NCBI GenBank assembly: GCA_049724395.1
Contig: JAUGWO010000229.1
Location: 109,564-173,563 of the forward strand
DNA length: 64,000 nucleotides
Direction: 5' to 3'
DNA from: Spongospora subterranea f. sp. subterranea
Taxonomy: Eukaryota; Endomyxa: Phytomyxea; Phytomyxea; Plasmodiophorida
Of this stretch, positions 22,629-35,340 are shown piece after piece (position 1 is the first letter of the stretch; every line of letters begins with the position of its first letter). The position numbers and the translations under genes were made by a program. The notes under the pieces are model-generated. The model did no database searches and had not been told where the DNA came from. It was given only the letters and a program-made list of their open reading frames with translations.

Positions 22629-22749
22629 ACGACCATATTCCAGTATATATACACAATTCTGCGCTTTCATGGTTTTACGATCAACCTGCCGTATATTGGG
22701 GTTTCAAAAACAATCGCTATTTGTTGGGCGTTTCGAAACCGATTGATCG

Positions 22750-23120
22750 ATGTCCTGGGGTCGGCTGACCTGCAACATCGGTCGGGATTTCGACCGCCGA
22801 TCCGGAACCGTTCATGAATTGGAGGCAACGCTCAGATCACTTTACCAAGGGCTCGATTCCGACCGCCTCGGTGCCTGCCCGTTTGCTCAACCCACATGAC
22901 CAAAGCCGCGTCCAGTCGTCGTCGGAGGTCGCCGGCGACCAGCGACGGGATCGAGAACGAATGCCCGATCTGCTGCGAGACGATGGCGGTTGGCGAAGCG
23001 CTATGGCATTGCGGACGTTGCCCACAGCGATTCCATTCCAGCTGCATGAACCGGATGGTGAATTGCCATCTGGGCAACTGGAGTGTCTGCCCGATCTGTC
23101 AAGCGCCACACAACATCTGA
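22750..23120 (+). CDS. small RING-finger protein (probable E3 ligase)
   Basis: Exon 1 reads MSWGRLTCNIGRDFDRRSGT and ELEATLRSLYQGLDSDRL. A 35-nt intron (GTGCCT...CCAAAG, about 22877-22911) joins to a basic Ser/Arg stretch and then the RING: ECPICCETMAVGEALWHCGR, CPQRFHSSCMNRMVN, WSVCPICQ. Ligand order is C-x2-C ... C-x2-C ... H-x2-C ... C-x2-C, a cross-brace RING near the ZSWIM2/RING-H2 type. The protein ends three residues later (HNI), total ~110 residues. RING proteins transfer ubiquitin from E2 enzymes, and the substrate here is unknown. If the intron is not used, an internal ATG at 22896 still yields the intact RING. Confidence 0.75.
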
Positions 23121-23594
23121 ATGGCGCTCAGACGCGCCACCAGTCCGCCCGTTGCTGTTGGATTTTAATGAAACTTGTTGGACAGCGCTGTTGGACGTTT
23201 CCCGTCGGTCTGGGTTTTATATGTGGTTTGGTAAAACAACCGACGAGTCTTTGATGACGAGACAATCACGAATTGGATAGCACGTTGGGCATTTGAGAGA
23301 CTCAGAACAGAGACCAATATATTGATGTCCTCTGGATGCAAGAAATGACCGGAAAGGTACTGTAGTTGGTCCATGCGGCTCAGGGTGAGGTCAGGAATCG
23401 TCGTTGGTTCAAGGTTCGTTGACCTCAAACGACCTATTTACGAAATGGGCGTAGTTCCCTTGCCACATTGCTTGATGGAAAGGCGTGTTTGTCTTGAATC
23501 TGCCACAGAGTCTTGAACCTATTCTAGGATAGCTCAGGAACAAGTGGAACACGTTCAATATTAATCAACCAATATATTAAAAAACAATTGAGGT
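23121..23594. other. spacer between RING gene and MED23
   Basis: A minus-strand frame (23165-23428) reads SRMDQLQYLSGHFLHPEDIN and ILVSVLSLSNAQRAIQFVIV and could be an exon of an unannotated short gene or MED23 3' sequence. No splice partner could be fixed. The rest shows no gene. Confidence 0.3.
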
Positions 23595-26500
23595 CTAGAA
23601 GGTCGAGAACCCGTCTCGAAGTGACGAAAATCGCTCTGACCAAACTCTGGGAAGTTGAAGCATCAGCAGACGTAGGTTCGCTAGCCCCTTAGATTCTAAG
23701 TGCGGAATCACTTCGGGAAGCGCGTTCACCAGATAATCAATTACAACGTCGACATGGGCTTTTCCCTTCATATGATCCGCTGGATCGTCAATCTTGATGT
23801 GCTGGTGTCGGGCTATGTCCACCAACCCACGGGCGGCCAACAAGCAAGACGATATCAGCGCCTCAGAATTTCGCTGTGCTGAAATAAACGGTGCAAACGA
23901 CCGGCACAAAAAAAGCAACTGCAATGGCCAGTGAACACGCCCTGAGACTGATTCGTAAAGATTAATGATGAACTTGGGGAATAACGACGGAATGTGTTCA
24001 AGAAGATGATACAATGCGGAAAGCAGTCGGGAATGACGGTTATCTAGCAGCATTGACGATAAGGTTTTCCAATCCGATTCCAAAATCATGCCCGAAAACG
24101 GAGACAATAAATCAAGGTCCGGCCCAGCGGAAGGGCCCGAGCCCAATGACATGATTTGATTGAGGAACGCTTGGACTATCGAGTTGACAGCTGCAATCAG
24201 ATATCTTTCCGGAAGATGCGAAAGTACAAGCGCATATGCTGTGAAAATCAGCCGTTGGAAAAACAAAACCATGAAAAACAAAGAGGTATACCGTGCATTA
24301 GTTTTCCAGAGGGAGTTGCGTTTGTTGGCGTCCCAGGAGCAAGAATCGCTTCTAGAAGCGATTCTGAAACAGATTTCGGCGACACTGGTAAGCAAATAAG
24401 CTCAACGCCAGCAATCGACAACGTTTCTCCAAACACGCTGCGGAATTCGTAAAAGAACTGGGGCGCGGACTCGGTAACAGCGCTGGACAAGGACACGGCA
24501 GTGATCTGATCCGCTAACCTTAGCAATAACTGATACCACTTTTAGTCAAAAGTGAAAACAGCAGACGGTCAATAAAATCTTACTTCTTGGTAAAACTGCA
24601 TTGAAAAAATGTCCGAATCATCGCGGTCAGACATGGATGAACCAGCATACTGCAAAATGCTGGGAGAGAACGTAGCGACACCATTCCGAAAATGAAGATG
24701 TGCACAGACGGAGTAGCGACCGTCGCACTTCAGGTATGAGCGCCGGCGATGTGTCATAGTACCTGAGATACAGTTTTTCCCTTTTTTTTTACTGAGGCCA
24801 AAAGCAAGATTACCTAAACGTAGAGAGGACAAATTCTATGGGGTGACTGTGATATAAATTATAAATGGGATGAAACCGGTCGATGATGTCGATCAAAAGA
24901 GCAGATTCCTCGTTTTCAATGAGGCGTCCGATAAGGATATCGATAACTGGAACAATTCTGGCGCACAGGTTTCCGTAATAGACTGGAAGAATCGCCTCTT
25001 CCGACGCGCCTAAAAAATTTTCATACCCGGCTCCAGTCGAGACCTACATATTCCAAAAAAGTTGAAGCTGTCAGATTTCAAAATTGAATGAACGTATACA
25101 ACCAAAGTGTTACGAAGAGATGTGATGCATGGGCACAAACTTTACCGTTTGAAAAATATTTTGAAAACCACAAGGGAAACAAGAGGCTATTTACGCACCT
25201 CTGGAAATGAAGTATGATAATCAAGGTGACGAGGCAAATAGTCCGGGTCATCCCAGTGCGGAAGAGGGTCACAATCGTTATCGCTGGCCAGCAGCATGTC
25301 GATTCGCTGCCCAACAAAATCTTCGCTATTCAGTAATAGCTCACGGATGATGACAAACACCTCAGGATATACATCATGATCACATAATGCAAGCACCAAC
25401 TACAGGGGGAAGCCCCAGAACGTCAGCAATTGGACGATTAGAAACCGGGACGAAAAACGACAAAGTTGATGAGAATTATTAAACAACAAGGATTATGATA
25501 CACCCGGTTTAAAAACGCATGATATCTACCGCTTCCACTGGAATCAGCCGAATGCACCAAGCAAACTTGACAAGGAGAGCAGAAACAACCTGAACGGGTT
25601 CTAAATTGGTGGCCGAGCCGATTCGATTCGCTGCCAGAGCACACAGAAGAAATTCGACTAGTGCCACAGTGGCGTCTGGCATTTCCCGCGCGTGCACATG
25701 AGACAGCGCCGTCTGAAAATTATATTCGTAGGTCTCAAAGTTCCTACACAAAATGATCAAAAAGTCAAGAAAGATTCGAAAGGAGTCTCTTAGGAGGCGA
25801 CAATATTCTATAATATACGCTAAAAAAAGGGGGGAATTGATCATAAAACACACAACGTATAATATAGTAATCAGTTGAAATTTGAGCAAGGTATGTGCAG
25901 AAATTAAAAAAATAAACATTATATTAACTTGAAAATATTGAACCCTTACGATTGATGTTGGAACCAAAGCATAGCGGCAACGCAGAGGAACTGTAGTCTA
26001 GCTGGCGACGACGATTTTAGATGCTGTGCGATTTCATCATGGCGTGGGCGACAATCCAGCAAACTGGCATAATCAGGCTGTCGGACACGAGCTTGTGCAT
26101 CTGACCAAGAAATGGCAATTTTTGAAGAAACTCGACCGGACAAAAAATCACGTGCCGCTGGAGGCATCCACTCTACAGTTCGTTCAGACCAACCGTAGGG
26201 GCAGGATGACCAGTAGAGCTGTAACGCTTGCGTTAGGGGGGATTCTTCGGTGCCTTGCTCCTTAGTACGACGACACATTCCCACAATAATGGCCCGATGA
26301 ATAAGGATCGTCAAATGAGGCTGCTCAGCTGAATAATGAACGTTCGAAGTAGACAACGCAATTTTGATAGCAAGGGAATGCATCGAGTCGACTAACTAAA
26401 TCGAAAACATCTCATTATACGACAGTTCTAGGAATTTGAAAACCGAATTGTTCCACGTAACCAATGGCGAGAGTTTTCTGCATGACGACATGAAGGAGGA

Positions 26501-29391
26501 AAAACATGAAATGCATTCGATGGCCAAAATAAAAAAATTGGATCATGTGAAATAACGAACGAAAACTGGTGAAATAAAAACAACACGAAACTGAAAGGCT
26601 GATAATGTCGAAGAAAAAAATGCCTGAGTGAATAAAAGCCACGGCAAGGACAAAACATACCTGCGGATGGGATGCAGATGATCGCGATACCACAGATTTG
26701 AACAGCGACGTTAACATGCCATGATGCGATATCAACCGGAACAGACGAAAGTTCATGATTTCCAAAATTCTACGGTCATTACGATGTGATTGTTTTTCCC
26801 GAAAAACAATACGAAAACTTACGTATGAAGGCGATACGACGGAACGGGAGTCTCTTTGTCATTGAGAACATTGGATAATTCCAACAAATGATTTTGCAAT
26901 GAATATGGACTAACGTAAAGCAGTCTAACGTAGGTTTCAACTAAGCCAGGAGGAGCCAGTTGAGTTGAACTACTTCGCGATATATTTCCTTTACAAAGAC
27001 GTTCCTGTGCAAAAGCAATGAGGCATAGGAAGAATCAGGGCAAGGATTTTGGCTGTACTTGAAGAGCATGGGCAATGCGATTGCGACATTGGCTGCTAAG
27101 ATTGGCTAAGAGCGCCATATGCAGAGGCTTGGAATGACCAGTAAACACAAGTTGACCTGGGGAAAAATAGTGGAAAAAACGAATCAGAAGACGATGTACA
27201 GGCTGAATTGGAAAAACGCAAGAAAACACGGAAAATATTTGAACAAAAATATTTGAACGAAGGTAGCGCTAAAGTAAAGGCATTGAGACTAGTAAACATT
27301 TCGGGAGTAACAGACGAGCATACATGAAATGCTGACATGAGAGAAACACATTTTGTTTTAACAGTTCCTATAAGAACAAAATACAGATGCAAAGACGCAT
27401 GAGAAAAATGCTGTATCACCTGGGAGAGTTTGCCAACTGAGTTTTGAATCACTCGACTCATCATTTAGGAAAGCGATGAGTCGTTCGGCGATCACTTGCG
27501 ATGAAATGTTGCTAAGGACCGCAAATTTGATGACAGCATCGTCGTCAAGATTGAAAAAATCAAGGCAACTCGGGCCGGACGAGGATTGCTTCCACCATAG
27601 ACCATACGATTCGTGCAGCGAATCAACTGTAACAAAGATATGCCAGGCGTTAGCATAAACGCCTTGCTCCAACTTGAAAATGTTGCATATTTGAAATGAT
27701 GGATCCTGAAAAAAACCAAAAAAATAAAAAAAATACCATTCAGATTAGAGAGACTGCTTGCAGCATAATCAACACGGAGCGAGCGTATCCGCCAGTACAT
27801 GCAGGCTATGGAAGAATCAAGAAGTTCCGCGATTCCTTCAAACGTCCGCCGCGACGGATCATAAAACCCTATCAACGAATCCGCCAACGTTTGCCCTTGC
27901 GGTTTCGAAGCGAAACTCGCGGAAAGCGTGGTCTTCACAATGTCCAGCGGTAAGACTTGAGTAATTAGCCAGACGATAGCGTTGTCCCGCAATGCTGCCC
28001 CACCGAAGTATGACTTTCCGGAACGAACCACCATCAAGACGAACTCCTCAAAATCGACCATCCCGGCCAACAGGAGCGCACTGAATTGATCGGCGAGAAG
28101 AAGCCATTCACCCCAAAGGTATTTCCATGAATAGTATACCGATTTACTTGAAGGCGATCCCCGAATCGGTGAGATGTCAGAGTGGCCAACAGCACCTGAT
28201 AGTCCCCCGCCAGGCGTAGCGTTGATAGCAGATGATGGAGTCATCGGACCTGGGGTCTGTGTCGGAAACATTGGGTTCGTCGCGACCTCAGCATTCTGAC
28301 CGGATTTTGATCTGGACCACGACGTTAAAGTTAGAATTCCTAAGCAAAACGTCATGAACAATACCACGGACGCAAGACGACGTTGCAATCTATAAATAAA
28401 ATAGACAATGTAGCGAAGAAATTCAACTTGGGGGTTAAACCAAATCATCACAACGTAGATAAAATGGGACATAATTGCAAAGGCAAGAAACTAGCGTACT
28501 GAGTACAATCGCCCCACACAGTGACCGACGTTTCGCAATGGCATCGTGATCGGTAGTGCACTGAATTTGAGAGAGCGGCGCCCGCTCGACAATCAAATGA
28601 TAATGATTCCAGATGGCGACATCGCGAGTCTTTGACAAGAGCTTATCATAAAGCGAAGCCGATTGATTTTTCGTGCTGAAACAGATCTGGTACATTCCTG
28701 ACACTGATTGAAATTGTGACACGTATCGCGACCGAGCGCGAGACCTAGACAGCGTAGAGCGTAGATCGCGAGGCACCGCCAATTGAGGAACAGTACTTAA
28801 GGTTACGCAAGATGCAACTTTCCCAACGGTGGGCCGAATCGTAATCGACACTGGTGTCGGAAGACGATCGAGCAAGCTAAACACGCACGACGGAAACAGC
28901 TTGCCGACATCACTGAATATGTTGTCAAGAACAGAGACGGCGACCTCAAGTCGGGAAGAATGCGAGCAGGAATCCAAAAAGGTTAAAACCAGGGCGCAAA
29001 TCGCATGCCAGGTATGGACCGAAATTTGCCTGTGCTTGGGGATGATGGTGGAAAGAAGATATAATAAATCTGGGGCCGTGCAAATTTCTGCCTTGACGGC
29101 TTCGATTATGGTGATGGAGATATAGGTAAGACGCTGGGCGCGAAATTTAGCATTTCCTTGGAAAGGAGTTAAAAGTGATTGCACTAGGCATGTCATAAAC
29201 GTATGATCCGCGGAAGATTCGCATTTCAATGATTTGGCAACTTTCCGAAGTGAGGGGTAGCCGACGGAAAGTAAAGAAGGTTGAGTGTCGGGCCTGGCAG
29301 CGCAGATCGCCAGCAACTCTATTTGCTGAAATAGAATCGACTGATCGGTCGATGTCATGAATGACCCCTCTGCTTGAACAGCAGGAATCAT
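23595..29391 (-). CDS. MED23: Mediator complex subunit 23 (Sur2 homologue)
   Basis: The gene has many exons with short introns, ATG at 29391 (MIPAVQAEGSFMTSTDQS) and stop at 23595. Diagnostic stretches align with animal MED23. One is LPVYYGNLCARIVPVIDILI (about 24840-25030; human has LPIYFGNVCLRFLPVFDIVI). Another, around 25187-25399, is FVIIRELLLNSEDFVGQRI followed by PHWDDPDYLPRHLDYHTSFP; human has an FIIQLLLLKPNDF region and a WH-x2-H-x-NYHKKYPE motif. Others are RLFRLISHHGMLTSLF (26700-26760) and SKPLHMALLANLSSQCRNRI (about 27060-27150). The C-terminal exon (about 23595-24220) is helical with DIARHQHIKIDDPADHMKG. MED23 is a tail-module Mediator subunit linking activators to RNA polymerase II. 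Exon edges were not all resolved. It is divergent with SOD2. Confidence 0.88.
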
Positions 29392-29968
29392 CGTGTCAGA
29401 CACATAAACTGCGGTACTGAACGGCGTCCGCTTTATGACGTGATATGAAACGCAGCTACAGCAGTGTTACAGCGAACACAGCGACAACCGCAAAATGGTG
29501 GTCATGCAGTTGAGATGATACAGGGATGTACACTGTACTGTATATATAACTGATCAGGCCTTCAGGGCCCTCATTCAGGGGAGAAAACCAATATCGACAG
29601 CGTCATAGTGATAACGGGGAGATATATCACACTACTATGGTTGGGAGAAACACACACAGATGTCGAACATATATCACGACATTGTCTGGGGAATCAGTAG
29701 GACGATTAGCCATTTCTTACAGGTGTCATTGTACAACAATCTCGATTGAACAAGCTGAATATCGACGAAGATTATGTAGGGTACCACGTCAGCCTGTCAA
29801 ATCACCAATGAGCAACGACCAAATTGGTCCAGGTGTAATCGAACGGTTGATCCAGTTCAAGGTGCTAGTTCGCGCACGCGCGTCAAAACATTTGACCCCG
29901 ACTGTATCGGATGACGGAACGGGGTTCTTCATGAATGACGTCGGCGGATTAGCGCCATTCTCCTTATC
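29392..29968. promoter_or_regulatory. shared intergenic region between divergent MED23 and SOD2
   Basis: About 577 bp separate the MED23 start (minus) from the SOD2 start (plus), so promoters for both genes should lie here. A TATATATAA-like run occurs near 29540. No specific factor sites are claimed. This is inferred from layout. Confidence 0.35.
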
Positions 29969-30869
29969 ATGTTGCGCTTCAATGGAAAGTGCCGACGCCT
30001 CGCCCATTCACTTCCGGCGCTACCATACGCGTATGAAGCCCTGGAACCCGTTATCAGCAAGCAGATCATGGAGCTGCACCACCAGAAGCACCATCAGACC
30101 TACGTCAACAACCTGAACGCCTTGTTAGAGACGGCGGCAAAAGACCCATTGCCGCTATCCATTCAAAAGCAGGCAGCCATTAAGGTGGGATTTTCTGGTC
30201 GTCTTGTTAGAACTATTCCAGCTCTGTTTTTACAAATCTGCAGTTCAATGGTGGTGGTCATCTAAACCACTCAATATTCTGGACCAATCTTGCACCGGTC
30301 AATGCAGGAGGAGGTCAGACGCCCACATCGGGCGCCCTGTACGACTCAATCACGGACACGTTTGGCGGATTCCCCGAGTTTATCAGCAAATTTAGCGCCC
30401 AGGCTGCCGCTGTTCAAGGGTCCGGTTGGGCTTGGCTCACCTACAGTATGTTGACTTGGATTAAACATTTCTTTTCCAAACTTATATAGTTGGTGGTGCT
30501 CAGACCAAACTTACAATAAACTGGAGATTGTGACCACCAGTAACCAGGACCCGATTGTGGCGCCTGCCGTTGTCCCAATCCTAGGGGTCGACGTCTGGGA
30601 ACATGGTATATCTGCACTCAAACAATCTGTGTATATCTTTTTGTTGTTTTTCGCCTTTTCAAATACTGTTTTTTGAGCGCAAACCCCGTTCTTCGAAATA
30701 GCATTCAACAGTTCAATTCCACCTCCCGAGTTTGTTAAAGCTTCTGTTCTGTTCAGCCTATTACCTTGACTACAAGAATGCGCGTCCTGAGTACTTGAAA
30801 CATCTGTGGAAAGTGGTTAATTGGGACAATGTTGGTGAGCGCTTCGACGCAGCACAGACGTCGAGATGA
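29969..30869 (+). CDS. SOD2: mitochondrial manganese superoxide dismutase
   Basis: Four exons. Exon 1 (ATG 29969) encodes a basic leader, [20 protein letters not shown], likely for mitochondrial import, then [19 protein letters not shown]. Exon 2 has [16 protein letters not shown] and [18 protein letters not shown]. Exon 3 (after GTATGT...GCTCAG) has [15 protein letters not shown] and GVDVWEH. Exon 4 has [20 protein letters not shown], ending DAAQTSR at 30869. The metal ligands are visible: His in LHHQKHH, His in HLNHSIFW, and Asp and His in DVWEH. GGGHLNH and the QGSGWAW region are of the Mn type. The enzyme dismutates superoxide in the mitochondrial matrix. Introns are about 60, 65 and 150 nt with consensus ends. 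Confidence 0.95.
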
Positions 30870-32788
30870 TCGCTACGGCTAGATGTCCCCGCTTCTGGTG
30901 TCAACAATTAAATTCGGGGTTTTCGGATTTTTCGTGGATCGTGGATTTTTTATTGCTGATAACCTCTGTTGTCAACGTGTACTCGGCACGAGCTTGCTTT
31001 CCATCGTCAATTTCATCGTCACACATCTGTGGAAGTAATTGGAGATCCCCTGTCCGCGACATATGAGAAAAACCGACTTCTGAGGATCTGAGGGTTAATA
31101 GTTTCTCCAAGCCTGGGAGCATTGCATGAACAGTTGAACACTGCCAGTATTACATTGCGTCGTTCAGGCGAGATTGCCTGCCTGATCAACTGAGTCTCGC
31201 TAGAGTTCAGCACGTTGAATCGGTGCACTGTAAGCACTTGATCCTTGTAAGTCGTCTTCCAAGAATCAGTGCAATATCAGCCTCTCTTGCAGCTATTTGA
31301 CAGCTGATTTCGACCGCTGGAGGGCTCATTGCATTGTTCAGCGATGTCAATCAGAATAGCCGGATTCTTTACGAAGCTCGTTATCTCAAACCTAGGAGTT
31401 TGTGTCCGGATGACGAGAGATCGTCTGATGTCCCTAGCGTAGATACGGGACTACAGACCTAACACGAAGGTGTTGCACAAAAGAAAACAGATTCTGAGAA
31501 GCGTGAATTGATGGACACAAAGTCGGTCGATGATTATTCTCAACGGAACGATACGATCCCACACCATCAGAGAATCCAGCTAGGAGTTTTGGCAACTATA
31601 GCTCGTTGGAACATCGACCTTGTCCTAACACTATATTCTCCTTTGCCCAGGTCACCTCGGATCCATATTGTCCCCGACGGTAATGCCTTGACATTGTGTG
31701 CATTTGCTGTACTTCGACGCGATCAATCTTTTGATTCAAATGATCCATAAAATGTAGACAAATGTCAACCAATGCAGACAAATAATGAAAACAATTGTTC
31801 AAACTATAACATCAAGGCATTAAAAACGAAAGGTGGTCACAGCAACGGAATGCATTCAATAATGTGCAATTTCAAATGACAATCAAGATAACAAGATTTT
31901 AGGTAATTGCACATTCGAAGCGATTAAAACGTTAGGAGCATTACCAGATATGACAGTACAACAACTTCGAAGGAAAAAATGAATATGATCGAGTCCCACA
32001 GCAGGGAAGAACAAAAAAAAACTAAAATACTAAACTAGTCTTGATGCATATCTATCTACCTAGATATAAAGGAAGAATACGACAGACAATGGGATCACCT
32101 TTGCGCGAACAATAGCAGATTGTATGTTTAAGATCATGGTCATCATAATGAGGCAGGCAACGCAACCATTGACTGATTCAATTCTTTCAAACATTACAAG
32201 ACAGCGTTTAATGAAAAAAAAAACGATCTATGTACTAAAACCTCAATATCATGATCTATCATTGAGGTGAAGTCGCAGCCAGACACGACACAATATTGAG
32301 TTATTTCAAAAAATAATGAACTTATCATGATATTTATACGAATCTTTGGTTTTCAAACGCGCCTTGAGAAAGATGACAGATCTTACACAGAACCAGTGGT
32401 TACGAAGAACCAATCCTGCTTTAGTCGCAAATCAAGTGTTTCTTGACTTGAAGCAAAACTTCACTACTTGCTGATTCAAAGTCGTCGCCATAGCCACTAA
32501 TGCTGTGCATTGCTTTATTCACCATTTTGAGAGTGGATCTTTGATAATCGAGGTGGCTGTGATTGGCCTTCGGTTGGTGAGCGTTTGCCTTCTTATGCTG
32601 TCGTATTGATACTTGATCTGTGGTTGTTGAGCTGAACCCGATTTTCGCGCCTGCACCTGGTGCACCCCTTTGTGCTTGGCTGAACGCCTCGTTAGACGGG
32701 ACTGAGTACTATCATCTGCATTTGTTATCTGTCGCCCCGTACTGGAGCCGGAACTGAAAAGACAACGACGGTGCCTTGAACTGCAAAA
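30870..32788. other. gene-poor interval downstream of SOD2
   Basis: A minus-strand frame at 30901-31122 (LEKLLTLRSSEVGFSHMSR, ending ENPEFNC) could be a 3' exon of a convergent gene, but no upstream exon joins in phase. From 31200 to 32788 the sequence is A/T-rich with no ORF of coding character. Confidence 0.3.
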
Positions 32789-33387
32789 TTAAGTGTCGAC
32801 CACTTCTTGGGAAGATCTTGTATTCTGTAGATTGCTTATGGCTAATCGAGTTCGCTTGAATGAAACAAGATGCTTAAAATCCGACATGAGGGACGTGAAA
32901 CGAGTGGCTTCATCTCTTGGATAAGTGATTCGAGCATATGCATTAGCGACAGCATCATATTGATCGTTTAATGCTTGTGGTTGGATCAGAACACTTTCTG
33001 ACGGATATGCTGTGATTGAAGTTAGTCTAACAAGGACCACTGGAAAACAATGAACGATGCCGGATTTGTCATCGAATAGAAAAGTTCCAATCTGTAAGCG
33101 TTTGGGCGGCGCGTACTTGATATAGTTTCGAGTATAATGATGTCGGCGATGAGTCAGTTCTGGAACGATTTCATGATGACGGTTGAATCGAAACTGAACT
33201 CGGTAGCGATCTGACTTTTCGGCCATTTCTGGTGCCCTCTCCGGACAGCACTCTTGAATGCGATATCTCCACAACAGTCATCGGGAGCGCGGGCTTCCTC
33301 AAACTGCAAATGTCTTCCAAAACAACAATTATATGAAGGCGCATCCTGGTTAGCAATGTCATCATAGAGCAAAGGAACAACATTCAA
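32789..33387 (-). pseudogene. unknown coding remnant in two frames
   Basis: One frame reads SVRRGHQKWPKSQIATEFS and the other RLQIGTFLFDDKSGIVHCFP, LVRLTSITAYPSESVLIQPQ and FTSLMSDFKHLVSFKRTR. The second has good coding character over ~90 codons. The frames overlap without a convincing intron, so this is either a decayed gene or a fragment of a repeat. No domain is recognised. Confidence 0.35.
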
Positions 33388-34763
33388 TTCGACTTACGTT
33401 ATTGATACCATTGTCCAGAGCGGGAAGAGCCTAAACCACAGCTTTCTCTAATTTGCCAAAGTTCTGTACGACTTCCACCTCAGCATAAACATCTGATCCA
33501 CTCCGTTGAATTGCAAGCGCTGGATCATAGGAGAAGGCGTTTCAAATAGTCAACAACGCTGACAATTGGGGATATTCTGGGGGATCCTTGAATAACGAAC
33601 ACCAGCAGGCCCTTCTTGTGTCGAGGAATAGGTTTCTGGTGAAACAACCAGTTTTGCTGGGTTTCGAACTCTGGTTAGCTGGCGATTGCGGCCCGCTATT
33701 AGTCGTCTGACGGAATGCCTTCCCGGGCTGATATCGCAAGCTTTGATAATTCTAAGAGTTTCTGTCGAAAACATAATGAGCTGCACATGTTGTTTGTGTG
33801 TCAGACACTTTGACCCACCCAGCTATAGATAATTCCAGGATTGTTTGACACACCCAATAAAGCGAACAATTGAACAATTCAGCACGGCTGGGACCATTTT
33901 TCAAGAGTGGTATAATTATTGCAGTGAATGGACATTCATCACATGAACTCTCGGGTGTGTCGAATTCAATGGAGGGAGTAATCCCCATTGACTTCCTTGG
34001 GTGTGTAAGACACTGTGCCAGCTTTCATAGTTGCAATGGAGCTGACTCGTTTTTTTTTTTTGGCCAGCATTGCTTCAATTTGACTGAGCTTTTTCAATAC
34101 ATCTTGGATTTTCTCGTATCTCTTTGTTGTCGCATGTGACATTCTTTCAGTTCCTTCTTGAATCGTTTGTTGTTGTTGTCGAAATCCTTAGCCCACTGTT
34201 TCGGGTAAGAGCTCAAACGCAAATACACGACGGGATTGCCTTCAATTCTTTGATAAAGTTGAAGTTCACCTTCGGTCGCTGTCGAATATCTAGTTTGAAA
34301 GACTGTGTAGGATCATGACGACGAGACGGTAGTGCCCAAAAGTTCTTCACATTCATCACGCAAATCAGTCAGCTGTTGATCTCTCAAAGTCATGAGATAT
34401 GAACCGTGTGTCCAAAGAGGTGGCGTTGGCGGCATTGACAGCAGGATTATTAGGATTCAGCGTTATGGATTCCGACAGCAACAAACGATTCAAGAACTGC
34501 ACGGATTCCCACATGGTTGTGTTGAGATTTCTCGTCGAGTTTAATTTCCTGCGCTGGAATATGTGTTGCGCTTCGCCGTTTGCCAGCAGGAAAACAACTC
34601 TTTCATGTATCCAATTGCATCCCCATTGGTGAATTAGTTCTCACCCCGTGTTTGACAAACTTCTCGGGAGATTAAACCTTTAAATCGGCTGCCACTAACG
34701 AAACCCCTGATCTCCTCCAAACCGGTATTCCGTGTTGTGCACAACATCACCTAGTATGACCAT
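33388..34763. other. unassigned interval
   Basis: A minus-strand frame at 33550-33786 (STETLRIIKACDISPGRHS, VRRLIAGRNRQLTRVR) resembles an N-terminal helix-turn-helix of a transposase but is too short to assign. Other ORFs are short and no gene is supported. Confidence 0.25.
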
Positions 34764-35340
34764 ACGAGAGCATAATGGTACCAACTAAATGGGATATTCG
34801 GTACACGAAGCTCAACAACCTTTTTGAAACAATCGAGCCGATCGCAATAAGCAACGACCACTATTACAGGTTGTTGACGTTGAATCTACTCGCGTTCAAG
34901 CAAAGTATTCACGGCGAAGGGAACAGTGAATTTATCCTACCAGAACCTGAAGCGGGGACACCCCAGAAAAGAGTTTCCCTTTGCGAGTCGCAGAGGGTGA
35001 GGCGACGATGTGAACAGGTCATTGTTGTCGTCTAACAGGAGGCTGTGTTCAGTGTGTATCAAAGCCGGTTTGATGCCGACCGATAATCACAGGTCTAGGA
35101 GTTCTAAATGTCCCTTCTTTGAACGCTCAGATACCGACGGTCGAATATATATTGTTTTCAATCCATTTGTTATCAACGCACACTCTTGTTTTTCTGGGAA
35201 CGCCAGTAGATTCAAAGTCAACAACCTATAATAATCGTCGTTGCTAATTGCAATCAATTCGATTGTTTTGAAAAGGTTATTGAGCTTCGTGTAGCGGAGA
35301 TTCCGTTTAGTTGGTGACATTATGCTCTCGTATGAATTGC
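34764..35340. repeat. foldback repeat, arms 34764-34900 and 35205-35340
   Basis: Two inverted arms of about 135 bp flank a ~300-bp centre. Each arm encodes versions of the same peptide: PTKWDIRYTKLNNLFETIEP with IAISNDHYYRLLTLNLLAF on plus in the left arm, and PTKRNLRYTKLNNLFKTIEL with IAISNDDYYRLLTLNLLAF on minus in the right arm. The two copies differ at several residues, so they are an old inverted duplication of a coding segment. The protein is not recognised. Confidence 0.65.
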
